From: Podocnemis expansa
Lineage: Eukaryota; Chordata; Testudines; Podocnemididae
DNA length: 64,000 bases
NCBI GenBank assembly: GCA_007922195.1
Contig: ML681963.1
Coordinates: 141,012,449-141,076,448, forward strand
Reading direction: 5' to 3'
Shown here: positions 1 to 11,815 of the stretch, one piece after another
Position numbering within the stretch: the stretch's first letter is position 1
Layout of the letters: every line of letters begins with the position of its first letter
The notes under the pieces: model-generated
Told to the model about the DNA's origin: nothing
Database searches by the model: none
The model's input: only the letters and a program-made list of their open reading frames with translations
Program-made: the position numbers and the translations under genes

Positions 1-544
1 GTAGCCAGGGTACAGTTGTACTTGGGCAGCTAGCCCAAGCCACTCCACATCTTACCCATCTATACTGCTAGTTTTTGCATACAAGCTCTGCTTAATTTAG
101 TGCATGTCTATGTACCTGAGCTGGGAATCACTCCTTCTGGCCACAATGTGGATGTACTGTAAGGGACTGTGTGGGAAAGGCAGGACTAGAGAAAGTATTT
201 TCATATGGAAGGAATCTTCAGTTGGGCTTGGATTAATTACTGCTCCCCTTGAAGAGGGTTTTTTTGTTTTTTTTTTGATTGTGTGTGCACTTGTTTTTAG
301 GAGAGAGTGGGAGTGGATGCAGAACATGGGCCAACCTTTCACATGGAGGGCTCTGCTAAAGCATCTTGTATTGCAGAGCTCAGCCAGCGGTGCCACAGCT
401 GTTCCGGGCCGAGCCAAAAAGCAGAGCCAATGTCTTCCTGCAGGAACCTGTAGCCCAAAAAGAACTTTGCTTTAGGAACTCTCAGCCACAGGGGAGTCAG
501 TCTATCCCACTGCTAGAGGGTAGCAAAGGAAGACAATGTATTTG

Positions 545-640
545 TAGATTTCAAGGCCAGCAGGGATCATTACAATGTACAACAGGCCAGACCATTGAAT
601 TCCACACAGTTGTTCTTGTGTCAAGTTCATAACTAGCCCA
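545..640 (-). repeat. CR1-like LINE 3'-end fragment
   Basis: The text 'atttcaaggccagcagggat' followed by 'acaggccagaccattgaatt' resembles the reverse complement of the CR1 3' end common in turtles and crocodilians ('ggcctgtg...caggaggtcagactaga'). It is short and diverged. Confidence 0.45.
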
Positions 641-697
641 TCTCATCAGAAATGGGATTTGTCCAGCCATTGGCATCTGGGTGTAATTTCATAAGAG

Positions 698-805
698 TGC
701 CAGAGCAGGTCAGACCAAGGGTTCATCTAGCCTAGCACCTTGTGTTCTGACACTGGCAAATGTAGTGAGATGTAAAGGGAATGAACAGAACAGGCAATCA
801 GGAGT
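698..805. repeat. old interspersed repeat of the 'cagaccaatggtccatctag' type
   Basis: The words 'ggtcagaccaagggttcatc', 'tagcctagcacc' and 'gggaatgaacagaacagg' occur in the order found in a repeat widespread in reptile genomes. The family name is not assigned. Confidence 0.4.
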
Positions 806-2014
806 ACTGGAAATGCAACTGTGTTAAAGGAACTGGTTGCAGCAGAATTTTATCTTGTGCATAGGTGGGACTGTGCAATGTAGACAGGACCCTGCAATTT
901 CCTCATGATTCAGCTGCCCCCAGATAGACCTGAGAAGCTATGCTACATGATGGAAGCATGTTTTATGCTGTTTGTAGACAGTATTTGACAAAGTCCACCA
1001 TCACAGTGTCAAGTGTAGCATAGACAGGACTACAATGAAGTGCCCCCGTATCTGTTGTCCCCATCCTGTCTTTGCATGTCACTGTCATGCTTGTTGGCAA
1101 AAGACCACAGGCTGTGGGAGCAGCTTCCCAGGTTCCTAAGCATTGCTTTAGGTGGAATACTGATGCTTTTTTCGAACAGGGTATGAGTGTGCTTTGAGTG
1201 TTATCCAATCTCTGACCCACATCTGAGAATAATAAAATTCGCATAACAAGCTTCATTTAGAGCCCTGGCTCCATGGGGTGGGATGGGGGGGTAGGGCTTA
1301 TTTAATGCTGGTGACCTCATCTCATGTGATGTCCCTTTGAGAAAAAACATTGGAGTCACCCATTTGTAGCTCACACTTGGGTTTCACAGGCTATAAAGCT
1401 TCAGGGTTTAATGACAAAATATGCCCCGTCTACCTCGTCTACTCCTGAGCAATTTTCTGGGGGTTTGGGAAGAATTCAGAACAAAGAAACTTTAAGGAAC
1501 TGTGCTGAGATGTTTTAGAGTTTCGAGGGTTTGTGGGATGAAGAGAAAGGGGAATCATATCCCTCTTCCAAAAGAGGAGGAGTTGAGCCTGCTCAAAAGG
1601 TAACAATTCATGAATCAAGCCCCATTATGAATGGAAACAGCCCAGTCATGTTTATAACTTTCTGCTGTGTTTTACACACACAAAGAAGCGAAGGCCCCGA
1701 GTGCTTCTCCTCCACCAGACTGTGAGGGACACAGGTGAGTACCTAAACTAGCAGCTGGGATATGTAGCCATTCCCGTTTAGCCTGCTGGTTTGACTCTAC
1801 ATCAGACTGGGAGTGATTGAACGCTGTCGTCTTGTCATTGTTTGTCCCATGTGACTTCAGAGGTCTCAATCCAAGTCTTGATGAATGAGCAGCCATGTCC
1901 CAAAAATCACTACCCTACCTGGGCCTCATGGGTGCACTTGTGTGGATGGCCTGCCTACCGCTCTTGCTATAGAGACTGAGAATCAGAAGGAGAGGGATGG
2001 AAGATGGCCTAAAG

Positions 2015-2191
2015 TAGTGGTTCTCAACCACTGTATCAGGGCACATTACAGTGTCGCCACACGCGGTGGTAAGTGTGTAGCAGAGATCCTAGGAAGTAAA
2101 TGGATTTGGCATGGGGGGAGAAAGGGGGGGCTGATGTGTCGTGATATGCCACAAAGTATGTTGCAACCTGCAAAAGGTTGAGGAACCTCTG
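2015..2191. mobile_element. small hAT-type element
   Basis: Inverted ends 'tagtggttctcaacc' and 'ggttgaggaacctctg' bound 177 bp. The flanking 8-mers gcctaaag and gtctaatg match at 6 of 8 positions, a decayed 8-bp target duplication. There is no coding capacity. Confidence 0.6.
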
Positions 2192-3347
2192 GTCTAATGG
2201 TTAGGGCCCTAGCCTAGGATTTGGGAGACCTTTTTTTGTCTACACAGATCTCTTGTATGATTCTGAACAAGTCGCTCAGAGCAGGTCTACACTTAAAGTG
2301 CTGCACAAATGCAACTGTGCTGCTGTTGCTCTTCGTGAAGATGCTACTATGCTGCTGGGAATCCACCTCTGTGAGAGGCAGTAGTTATGTCGATAGGAGA
2401 AGCCGTCCTGTTGACATAGCACTGTCAGCACCAGGGTTTAGTTGGTATTTCCGTATCACTCAGGAGGTGCGAATTTAGGGTATATCTGTGCTTAAGACAC
2501 TACAATCATGCTGCTGTCATGCTTCAGTGTAGACATAACTTACACCAAAAGGGGGGCTTTTCCTGTTGGCAGGGCTGTGACTGGGGAGCAGGGGCTGAAT
2601 GGGGCCATATCTTGGAGGCTGCCAGTGTTCCTGCTAAGCTGCTCTGGCCAGGCGGGGGAGTTTTAAATCTCCCACCCTGAGCATGCTCAGGATCAGGGTG
2701 GAAGCAGCTGGATCTGGTGCCGAGTTGCCCGGTGGCAGTGGCAGGGGCTGGATCTGGTGCCGAGCCACCTGCCAGCAACAGCAGGGGCTGGATTGGGCCC
2801 TGGGGCAGGGCAGCAATACTCCTTGGTCCCCCAGGCACCAAAATACCTAGTTCCAGCACTGCCTATTGGCACAGGTAATATACCTCCCTGAGAGGTGGTA
2901 GCTAGCATTGTCTATACCAAGTTTAGGTCAGTATACCTGTATCTTACTGTGTAGATTTTCTCACATAAAATTTAAGAGACAAAAATACCACATCCCTGGT
3001 GGATGAACACTTGTCACAAAATGATGACTGTATATCTGACCTCTCAAGCCTCATTCTTAAAGAAAATGTGCACAATCCCTTCAAAAGACTAGGCAGGAAG
3101 ATTAAATTCATACCTTTGCTAGACACTTGAAAACCGTGGACTGAAGAAGAGACACTGGATTTATGTCTTGCTGCCATAATCTATAACCTGCTAATAAACC
3201 CCCAACTGCAGCTGCCTGTTTTCCACCCTCCCTTCCTTTTCCTCCTGTGACTGAAGTGGGGTTAAGGGGTTAGTTTACCTTGAATGGCCCTTAAAACATG
3301 CTAATTGCTTATGCTGCTAAACAGTTGGTTCCACCTTATATTCGCTG

Positions 3348-3502
3348 AACAAACAAGGAGTCCTGTGGCACTTAGACTAACAAATTTATTTATCTGTAAA
3401 TTCGTCTTCAAAGCATCTGACAATGTGGGATTTTCTCCCAAGAAAGCTCATGCAGTAAATAAATTTGTTAGTTTTTACGTGCCACGGGACTCCTTGTTTG
3501 TT
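3348..3502. repeat. foldback interspersed repeat with 'acaaggagtcctgtggcac' ends
   Basis: The ends are inverted copies of each other: 'aacaaacaaggagtcctg' at the left and 'gactccttgtttgtt' at the right. The inner parts 'aacaaatttattta' and 'taaataaatttgtt' are also inverted. The text continues to 'ctagactacatggctgcc' at about 3530. This family is very abundant in turtle genomes. Another piece lies at 39628. Confidence 0.65.
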
Positions 3503-4059
3503 TTACTGAACTAGACTACATGGCTGCCCCTTTGGAACTTGTATTAGTTGTGATGCTGTGAGTATGTTTCTCAGACCTAAAGAAGGGAATGGGGAACGCT
3601 CTTGGTAAGCTCAGTTTCTTTCTCACACCAACGGAAGTTGATCCAAATAAAATATATTACCCTACCCATCTTGCTGCTAATATCTTGGGACCAACACGGC
3701 TACAACAATCCTGCATACAGAACCAGATAGAATCTGTTCCTGTTCATTTCTCTGGCACTAGGATTTTCTGACCTTGGAAATAGGTAGAGCTCTGTGTACC
3801 CTGAGCCTTTACAGCAGCTGCTGAGGTAAGGGATGGGATAAAACTGAACAGGACTCAGAGCTACCAACTCCTCAGGCTCAGTCCCCACCTCCTGTCCTTC
3901 CTCTGCAAAATCGTTCAGGGGGTCCTGACTGACCATGTAAATTGAGTGTAGCTACCAATCCCAGATCAACCTCTACTCCATATTCTCTCTAAATACATAT
4001 ACGGCCCTCTCACTGCAGTATTAGAGCCCTCAATCTTTAATGGATTTATCCCCTTTGAA

Positions 4060-4215
4060 GTAAGATTAAGAGTTATCCTCATTTTTCAGATGGGGAACTG
4101 AGGCACAGAGACAATAAGTGACTTGCTCAAGGTCACAAAGGAGGTCCATGGCAGAGCAGAGTCTCAAACTCAAGCCTCCCAAATCCTAAGTGAGTGCCCT
4201 AACTGCTGGATCATT
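4060..4215 (-). repeat. MIR/CORE-SINE copy
   Basis: 'gaactgaggcacagagacaa' and 'aagtgacttgctcaaggtca' are the reverse complement of the SINE core 'tgaccttgggcaagtcactt' and 'ctgtgcctcagtttcc'. Confidence 0.7.
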
Positions 4216-5078
4216 CTGCCCATCTGATGGGCTGCCCAGCAACCCTCACTTGCAGCCTGCAGCTGACCTGGATTGTTCCTCTCATCTCTGTAGTTCATTT
4301 TCCCAAGAGAGAGCTTCTGCTGCTGTCAGGCTGGGGGGGGCGGGATTCAACAAGTTAAAAAGAAACAAATCTCCCCTTTGTGTCTACCACTGGGCAACAG
4401 GGGAAGGTTGTTGTATTCCATGCAGAGCTGTAGCACTGCAGTTAGCCTTTGTGTTGGTGCTTAGGTACCATGGCGATGGACCCCAGATAATTGCAGTAGA
4501 CTAGAAACAGCACAAGGCTTTCTGCCTTCAGATCACTATAGAAGCATTAACTCATCCAAGTAGATCACGCTCGCTTCAAATGGAACACAGGTCTGTTTGC
4601 TGCCCCTCCTCTTGTCTTCAGGGAGAGCCAGCCATCCTCTGCAGGCGTGCAAGTAGCAATTGTTTAGGAGAGCAAGCAAGGTCAGTGGGGAAAATGGTAT
4701 GTTGCCCCTTTAAGCAGCTGAGTGAAGCATATGTCAGTGGTGTAGCTATGAGTTAAGCTGCGTGTCTGTGTGCTGAGTAAGGAATGCGGTTGCATGCCTG
4801 ACCCGTTAGCTGTGATCAGCAGGGCTGTTGCTCATGTGCTGAGCTCATTCAGCCTCACTAGAGCTGCGTGCACACACAGAAAGGAGAGAAAAGAGGCTGC
4901 AGTGTTGGAAAAAGGTGTTAGGGTATCTCTTCTCCCCACCCCTACCCCTTTTTTTAATTTGAATTCCTCCTGGAAGCTGGATCGGAGTGGGAGCTTGGGC
5001 TTTTTTTTTTTTTTGCCTGCCAGCTGTTGTTTTGCTAGGGCAAGCGGTGCCTCTGCGAGACGCAACCCAGCTGCCTGA

Positions 5079-5196
5079 ATGCCTCTGGATGTTATGATTG
5101 CACCTTCTGAGGACCAGTTCTGGCCGGACATGCATGAGGGGCAGATGAAGCTGAAAATCAGGGTCCGGAGGATGAAGGAGAGCAGGGACATTCGAG
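5079..5196 (+). CDS. candidate alternative first coding exon of DUSP8
   Basis: An ATG at 5079 opens a frame of 39 codons that reaches a GAG/GTTTGT donor at 5196/5197. The peptide (MPLDVMIAPSEDQFW, then a segment ending KIRVRRMKESRDIR) looks protein-like and has no repeat signature. The exon ends in phase 1, the phase in which the DUSP8 exon at 15841 is entered, and joining them gives Arg-Gly-Gly-Phe without a stop. Unspliced, the frame stops near 5250. The first ATG has a weak context and the in-frame ATG at 5094 a better one. If used, it would give a protein of about 566 residues without the rhodanese domain. No known protein is recognised in this peptide, so an exon of another transcript or a chance frame remains possible. 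Confidence 0.45.
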
Positions 5197-5652
5197 GTTT
5201 GTTAGCCAGCTCTTTTGCTTCGGGGGCTGGGGGTGCTGTTTGCTCAGCCTGACCCACGCTGGAAGAGACTGTCTTTGCAGAGCAGCTAATGTATGGGCAC
5301 TGTAAAGGAGACAGGCAGCTGGCATCTTGCAGGCATGAGGATAGAAGGATTCAGGAAGCATTTCCAAAAGAAGGGGGGACGCTAGGAATTTTTAGCCTTC
5401 AGCGTTTCAGGAAGTTTTTGGGGGACCTCTGACTGACCCTCCTGGTGACTTAGGGAGTACAAAGGAAGAAATGAGGTAATATTAGGAGGTGACTGTCAGC
5501 TAGGTTTCTCCTATGACTTGCATGGCCTCCCTTTTCTAGAAGCCAGGAGTGCTGCCTGTATAGTGGAACTAGCTAGGCTGGGACTAAATCCTGCACCTTT
5601 GGAATGGCCAAGCTGAAGTGGAAGAGAATACTCACAGGAGAAAGGTGAAGGG

Positions 5653-5875
5653 CAGGGGTCTCAAACTCAAATCATCATGAGGGCAGCATGAGGACTAATA
5701 TAGGGCCACATGAGGACAGGAACATTAGCCTAGTACATTAGCCCAAGGGCTGCACCACTAAAACCTTTTCATACAGTGATATTGTAAATATTGATAACAA
5801 TAGTGTCGTTGCGGGCCACAGGAGATAGCTTTAGGGGCCGCATGCAGCCCTCAGGCTGTGTGTTTGAGGCCCCTG
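5653..5875. mobile_element. small hAT-type element, 'caggggtctcaaactc' family, copy 1
   Basis: The ends are 'caggggtctcaaac' and 'gtttgaggcccctg'. The flanking 8-mers gtgaaggg and gtgaagga are a near-perfect 8-bp duplication. The 223-bp body includes 'aaatcatcatgagggcagca' and 'gccctcaggctgtg'. Copies 2 to 4 are at 17350, 33623 and 36340. Confidence 0.85.
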
Positions 5876-8004
5876 GTGAAGGACAACATTCTTATGTACA
5901 CACACTTGCTCTCTTCCAGGGAAGGAGAATATGAAAGAGATGTGTTCCTGCAGCTCCAGGCAGTAAGCAGCATCATGCACTGGTTACGGGGCTGCTACAG
6001 TCCAGTGAGGCAGTTGTCATCTGTCCCTGTTTGCACAGGGCATGGGGATGGGTGGCATGGCAAAGGGGGGAATTCCCCCAAAAGAAAGTGATGACAGGGG
6101 ATCAGGTATTATAAGAAACAATACTAAGAAAGCGACAGTGTGCATCAGCCTTTGTCCAACCAACCAAATGACTCCTGCTGTTGTTTCGCTTCCCCCTACT
6201 GAGACAATCACTAAATTCCCCTCTTGCAACTGCCTTTTTTGAAAAACGGATATTGCAGTGTCTTAGCTGCATAAAACAAGGGTGAGAGGAGGAAAGGAGG
6301 ATATTAAATAGAGCAGCTTAAAACATGCTGAGCCTCAAATGACCTACTTTATGAAGTGGTTTAATCAAGCTCTTCCCCCAGCACCGTCATCACTTAAAAT
6401 GGAAATCTGTTCAATGAGCTTGGCATGTTTTTGTGGCATGAGCCACATAACCCAGGGATGTTGTAATTAGTAATAAGGCAGTCATGGAAATGACGCATTC
6501 TTCTTTACTTAGAACAAGTCAAGCTGGTCCAGGGCAGGCACACTCACCAGTGGAAAATCAGGACCAGCAACTTATGAGGGTGCAGCTGCAAGGTTTTTTG
6601 TTTGGTTGGTTTGGGTTTTTTTTTTTCCCTCTTTATTTTTAAGGAAGTACTAAGAACACAGTTGGCAAGACTAGGGGGGAACAGGCAATGAAACTTATCT
6701 GGACTTTAGACTTCTTGGATGAATGTGTGAGGTCAGCGATTGCTGGCGTAAAATCAAGAATAAGAATTGGCAGGACAGCAAAGCATGCTTAACATTGGTG
6801 GGTGGAAGCCATTGGGGAGGGAAGTACCTGGGAGAATGTAGTGGGGAATGTACGTGGATCAATAATGGAGCTAATTCATCAGGTTCTCCTACCACCAGCC
6901 TGGAAGAAAGAAGTCTGATGCTTCTGGGTGGAGCCATACTAAGGGGAGAGGGCAGATTTAGTGAGACCAGCTGGTACAACAAAAGAAAGCTGTACGAGTC
7001 AGAATGGCTAGTAGCAGAGAGGCTAGTAGATGTACATTTCTCTCCACTGTAATAAAGTTGGAGGGAGTAGAAGAATGTGAATAAAGACTATATTATCATA
7101 GGCCATAAAATGCAGAGCAGAAGAAGGGTCTAAGAAGCCAACAAACACAAGCGAGAGACCTTCCAATCTAGCCACATCTGGACTGCTCTGAGGAGTTCTG
7201 GCTGTGTCTTAAAATACAAAGGAATGTGGTATTGGAGCAGGATGCAGACACGGGCCAGCAGAGGGCGAGATGCCCTGATTGAGTGATAATGCAGAATCTT
7301 TAATTGGGAAGGAGGAAAATCAGAGTCACACAGAAGATGACAGAACGTCACAAATGTCCCACATGGGTGCCCATACACTTCCATCCTGACCTCCAGCAAC
7401 CTCTGCTATTGTCATGCTGGGTCCTGACCAGCAATGATACTCACTTTGCCAGCCCTGGACACTTAAGTGGTGTCTGTAGTGCTTTTTTCACCAGGAGGGT
7501 GGGGTGCGGAGTGGGGGTGTTCTTATGTGTTGAGAGAGTCGTTGTGTAAAAATGACTAAATATGGGACATCATCCAGTGGAAAAATGATGAGGACGAGAG
7601 GGCTGGGGGTGGAACCTAAAAATTCCCAGAGAGAAGGAAACTCTGACAAACACCAAGACGCTTTCCAGCAGGTGATGAGTAAGGCTGTTAGTAAATACCC
7701 TTTCATCACGCTAAGCAGCTGGCATGAACAGGCCATCACCAAGCAGAAGAATGAAGTATGGGCCAGGGAAGGTGATGCTACAGTGTGGGATTTTCCCAGA
7801 GTCTGAGGAAGTGATGTTGCTTTGGTATTTGACAGCAGCTGTCCCTGGCCAGCCCCTCTGCTCTGCACTTCCCTCCCTTTCTGTGCCCTGATTCAAAGGA
7901 CTCTTGGCCAGCATGTTCAGTCATGTCATGAGGAGAACCAGGTGGGGTTAGCTGAGACTGAATAAGAGACAAAGGGGTGATATGTTTTTAAGGGCCAGAT
8001 CCTG

Positions 8005-8200
8005 CAGTACTCATTCAGTCTCTACTCAGACTGACTTCCCATTGATTCACAGCCCAAGGAAGAACTGCAGGGTTTGGGGATGGATTCAGCAAGGTACTTA
8101 AGCATGTGCCTGACTTATAGCAGGGTTCAGTAGACTTCAGTGGGGCTTGTGCTTTAACTTCTGCATGTGCTTAAATACCTCTCTGAATTGAGGCCTTGAC
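8005..8200. repeat. old CR1/L3-like repeat fragment
   Basis: 'aaggtacttaagcatgtgcc', 'gacttcagtggggcttgtgc' and 'tgcatgtgcttaaatacctc' are typical words of a diverged amniote repeat. A related piece with 'aagcacttaagtgtgatgtt' lies at about 12730. The family is not assigned. Confidence 0.4.
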
Positions 8201-9436
8201 TCTTAAGGAGGAAGGTGACTTCTCTGTCACACAAAGACAAAGCACTTAATCTTTCTAGCTCTTTAAAAGCCTGTCATGAATAGCTCCTGAGCCCATCAGA
8301 AGCTGTGGATTCACTGCTGATACTGCCAAGCAGCTTGGGAAACCCAGGCACAGTGACAGTTATGAGCATGATGTTTTTAAATGGTGCTATCACAAAGGGC
8401 CCACCATGAAGAGCTGTTTCCTAAGGAGTGGCAGGAGGACTGGAGGCAGCTGGCTTTACGTAATCCTGGAGTGAGAGTCAGCCCTGGCAGGGCTTCACGG
8501 GAGCAGCACGAGACTAATTGTTCATGTGGCTGTCCCTGACTTGTATGTACAAAAGCATGCTTAGCTGCAACGGAGTATGTCTGAATTCTGAGCTTGCTGC
8601 CTGCATTTACATTTACACAGGGAAGGAGGAGCCCAGTGTGGTTCTCTGCCTCGAATGCACAGGGACCGTGGAGGGGTGGGAACAGTCTGGCTCTGGAGCA
8701 GATGTATCTTTTGTCCGCCAGGCGTAGGGCCTGCGCCATCCTGGTCATACCAGGAGAAGCTGCAGTGCAGGCTCCGGGATCTGGCATCATGGCCACACTA
8801 GGAAAGGTATTACAGCAGCTACTGCAGTTGAACAGCAGTTATAGGAAAGATGGGGACCAGTCATAACCTGTGCCTAGAATGAGCCTCTGGTGTCTAGATA
8901 GAGAAGTGTTTGTGGGAAACATGCACTAAGCCATCAGCAGCACCTGCGGGAGCTGGAGGCTGCCAGTCTAGCTTTTCCAAGGGGAGCACCTCCAGGATCA
9001 AAGTATGTCTCTGAGAGACCATCCGTTCAGCATTTGTTACAGAGCAGTTCGTTTGTCTCTAGCCTAATCCTTCCCTGTTGAAGTCAATGGGAGTTTTCCC
9101 ATTTATTCCAATGGAAGCAAGACCAAGGCCCCAGTAGCAAAAATGTGGCTTGTGTTTCAGGGAGGACTTGGAGGGATGAGCCCACTTGCCTGGAAATACA
9201 TAGGGAGCCAGGAGCTCTCAAAATGAGGTTAGCAGGTTTTCAAGCCAAAATGACATGGTTACTCCCTGTTTATGCTCCATGGTACCAGCTGTTGTTTCCA
9301 GCCTGCAAAGAAACCTGACTGAGTGCAACAAAACATCACAGCTGATTGGGCTCAACATATCCCAATAAGCCTGAGTGGAATTTCCCCTGGTTGAATGGGG
9401 ATAGCCCTGTTTAATTTGCCACATGTCCCTTTAGAT

Positions 9437-9653
9437 CAGTGTTTCCCAACCAATGTGCCATGGCACACAGGTGTGCCATCAGCTCTCAGCAAGTGTGCCA
9501 CAAAATTTTTTGAAAAACTACTCAAAGAGCTCTGGATTGGCTCATTGGCTAATGAATATTCATGAGTTTATTTGGAAACTATATTGTGGTGTGCCTCAAA
9601 TTAATTAAAGGTAGCAAGGTGTGCCATGGCAGAGAAAATGTTGGGAACCACTG
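9437..9653. mobile_element. small hAT-type element with perfect 8-bp duplication
   Basis: The ends are 'cagtgtttcccaacc' and 'gttgggaaccactg'. The flanks 9429-9436 and 9654-9661 are both ctttagat. The body includes 'tgtgccatggcacacag' and 'aatattcatgagtttatttg', which are also found at the left end of the large element at 30888. It is a short non-coding copy of that family. Confidence 0.9.
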
Positions 9654-11259
9654 CTTTAGATCTTACTTTGGCACTTTCCCTTGCTCTTCTGCCTTACTTA
9701 CTTATCTCAAAGGCTTTCCCAAGCCCTTTAATCCACAGAGGAGAGAGAGAATCACAGTCCTCTCTCCCCCCATCCTCTCTTGTGAAGGCAAATGCTGGTA
9801 TCTTTTGATACTGAGTGAATGCTTTTTATTGCCTTCCCCTTCCCCTTACAGCTGCTTTCACAGCTGCTGGCTTTCATGTGTTCTTAGCAAGGGCGGCAGT
9901 GGAGTGGCTCTAGGCTGCCTGGTTGGGTGTGAATAAGAACGGGAGAGGATGTCTCTTTTTCTGCTGCCCTGGAGTCTACTACAGTTCTTAATACTTTACT
10001 GCACCCAGGGTATCGCTGGTACCAGGCTTACGAGGCTCAAGTCCCAAGTCCCGGTGCCTAAGCCCTGGCTCTTTTTCCACGGCAGGGGTGCTCCTGACTA
10101 CACCACTCTTCACTTTATGAATGTGTAGATACACAAAGGAGGGGGTTAGTATCAAGGAGGCAAAACAATAGGATGCTGATCCTTCCTTCACCTAGAATTT
10201 GTTACAACGTTGTGAAGAATCATTTAAAACACTAGTAAATACACCCTAGGGGGCAGTCCCCCACTGGCAGTGAGATGGACTAGGTGCCCAGTAGGGCTGT
10301 ACTGTCCCCGGTTCCTTGGATATGACCTAGTATAGCTCGTTGAGTGGTGTTAATGTTTGGAGTGTCTAGATACAAGTCCTCTGACTGACTTCTGTGATTG
10401 TTCGACTGATGCGCCAGATCTTCAGCTGGTGTAGATCAGCTCCATTGAGTTTAGTAGCACTACACTGCTTTGTGCCAGTCCAGCTGAGGACAGTGGTTTC
10501 ACCACATATAGAAGCATGAGCCTGCTATTGCCTTGTAGCTAGTCTCCAAGTGCAAGCAATGAAGGCTCAGGCTGCTTCTGTTTTTTAAATTCAGAGATCC
10601 CAGGCTTGATAATTATGCAGCACTGATTATGGAGAATCGCACCTATATTTATCTCCTTCCTAGGCCATGTCTGTGGATGCTTTTTCTTCCCCTGTGATGG
10701 TGGCACAGGCAGCTAAGCATCATTAGAAATACAGATCTATTTTTGTCTGTGTTTGCTGAGATGTGCATTGTACATTGGACTGTAATTATCCAGGCTTGTA
10801 GTGAAATGATTGTACAGCGCTTCTTTTTCTCCCTGCAGCCCCCTGACTTTTGAATTTATTGCTCTTCTATAGTCCCAGGGAGAAATTCTCATGATTCTCC
10901 ACAAGCTCCTAGAGGGCCATGTGGTAGGAGATGCTGTCATAATCCAAAGAGAATGGTAGCTGTCCCTCTGACAAATGTGTGGGCCTTTGAAGAACTCCAG
11001 GGCTCGCTGTCCTCACCCTTGAACTTCTAGAGTTTTCCCATTGAAATTTGTTTTTAATGGAAGGTTATCACTGGGAGCCTCAGGAAGTGGGGGGAAATAG
11101 TGGGTGGAGGGGGTTAAGAGTCTGGGATGTGGAGCTGGGCAGCGGGGAGGAGCAAAAAACATAAAATATCTTCTTTCCATTCAGCATGCAGTAGGCACTT
11201 GCCCCACACTGGGCCCCTGGATGAGCAAGACACCACCACAAGCAGCAAACAGTCTAGAG

Positions 11260-11534
11260 CAGAGGTCGGCAACCCGAAAGATAAGAAGAGCCGGTTTTGA
11301 AAATTCCTTCCATAACCAAACATTTTGAAAGCCTCAATGAGTGTAGCCTTCTGGTGGGGCGGGAGCTGAGCCAGGGCCACTGCCCATAGGGTCCCCATGG
11401 CGGGGCTCGGAACCAGGAATGGGTCCCCCACAGGGTCTCCCAGTGGCAGGGATTGTGGGGGCCTGGAGCCCAGAGCCACAAGGGGGTAGCTGAAGAACAG
11501 CATGTGGCTCCAGAGCAGAAGGCTGCAACCCCTG
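11260..11534. mobile_element. small hAT-type element ('cagaggtcggcaacc' family)
   Basis: The ends are 'cagaggtcggcaacc' and 'ggctgcaacccctg'. The flanking 8-mers gtctagag (11252-11259) and atctagag (11535-11542) match at 7 of 8. The interior is GC-rich and non-coding. Confidence 0.8.
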
Positions 11535-11604
11535 ATCTAGAGTGTTGAGAGAGCCTCTTCCAGGGTTGCTTGGGTAGTTTTACAAAGGGAGGCAGGTAGC
11601 AAGG

Positions 11605-11815
11605 CCTGGTAATGGAAGCACAGAACTGGAAACTAGGAGACCAGGGTTCTGTTCCCAGACTTGCTGTGTGGCCTTGAGCAAGTCACTTAGGTCTGTGCTT
11701 CTGTTTCCCTGTCTCCTGAATGGGGATGATTATAACAGTTTGTTAAGTCCCAGGGTGCTATAAGGCTACGTTCCTTTGTGTCTGTAAAGTGCTTTGAGAT
11801 CCTCAGCTAGATGGC
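11605..11815 (+). repeat. MIR/CORE-SINE copy
   Basis: 'ctgtgtggccttgagcaagt' and 'gggatgattataacag' are SINE core words. The tail 'tgtaaagtgctttgagatcc' is the usual 3' segment. Confidence 0.75.

Larger units (their letters stand above)
1..5078. other. non-coding stretch left of the candidate exon
   Basis: No exon with conserved coding sequence was recognised. In particular the rhodanese-domain exons of DUSP8 were not found. The stretch holds old CR1 and SINE fragments, a small hAT element and a foldback repeat, listed separately. At 2280-2950 there is a MITE-like area with GGTCTACACT-type ends and a GC-rich core. At about 4560-5078 the sequence has no recognised repeat, with two T-runs (about 4947 and 4999), and could be promoter and 5' UTR of the exon at 5079. 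No TATA box stands out. Confidence 0.5.
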
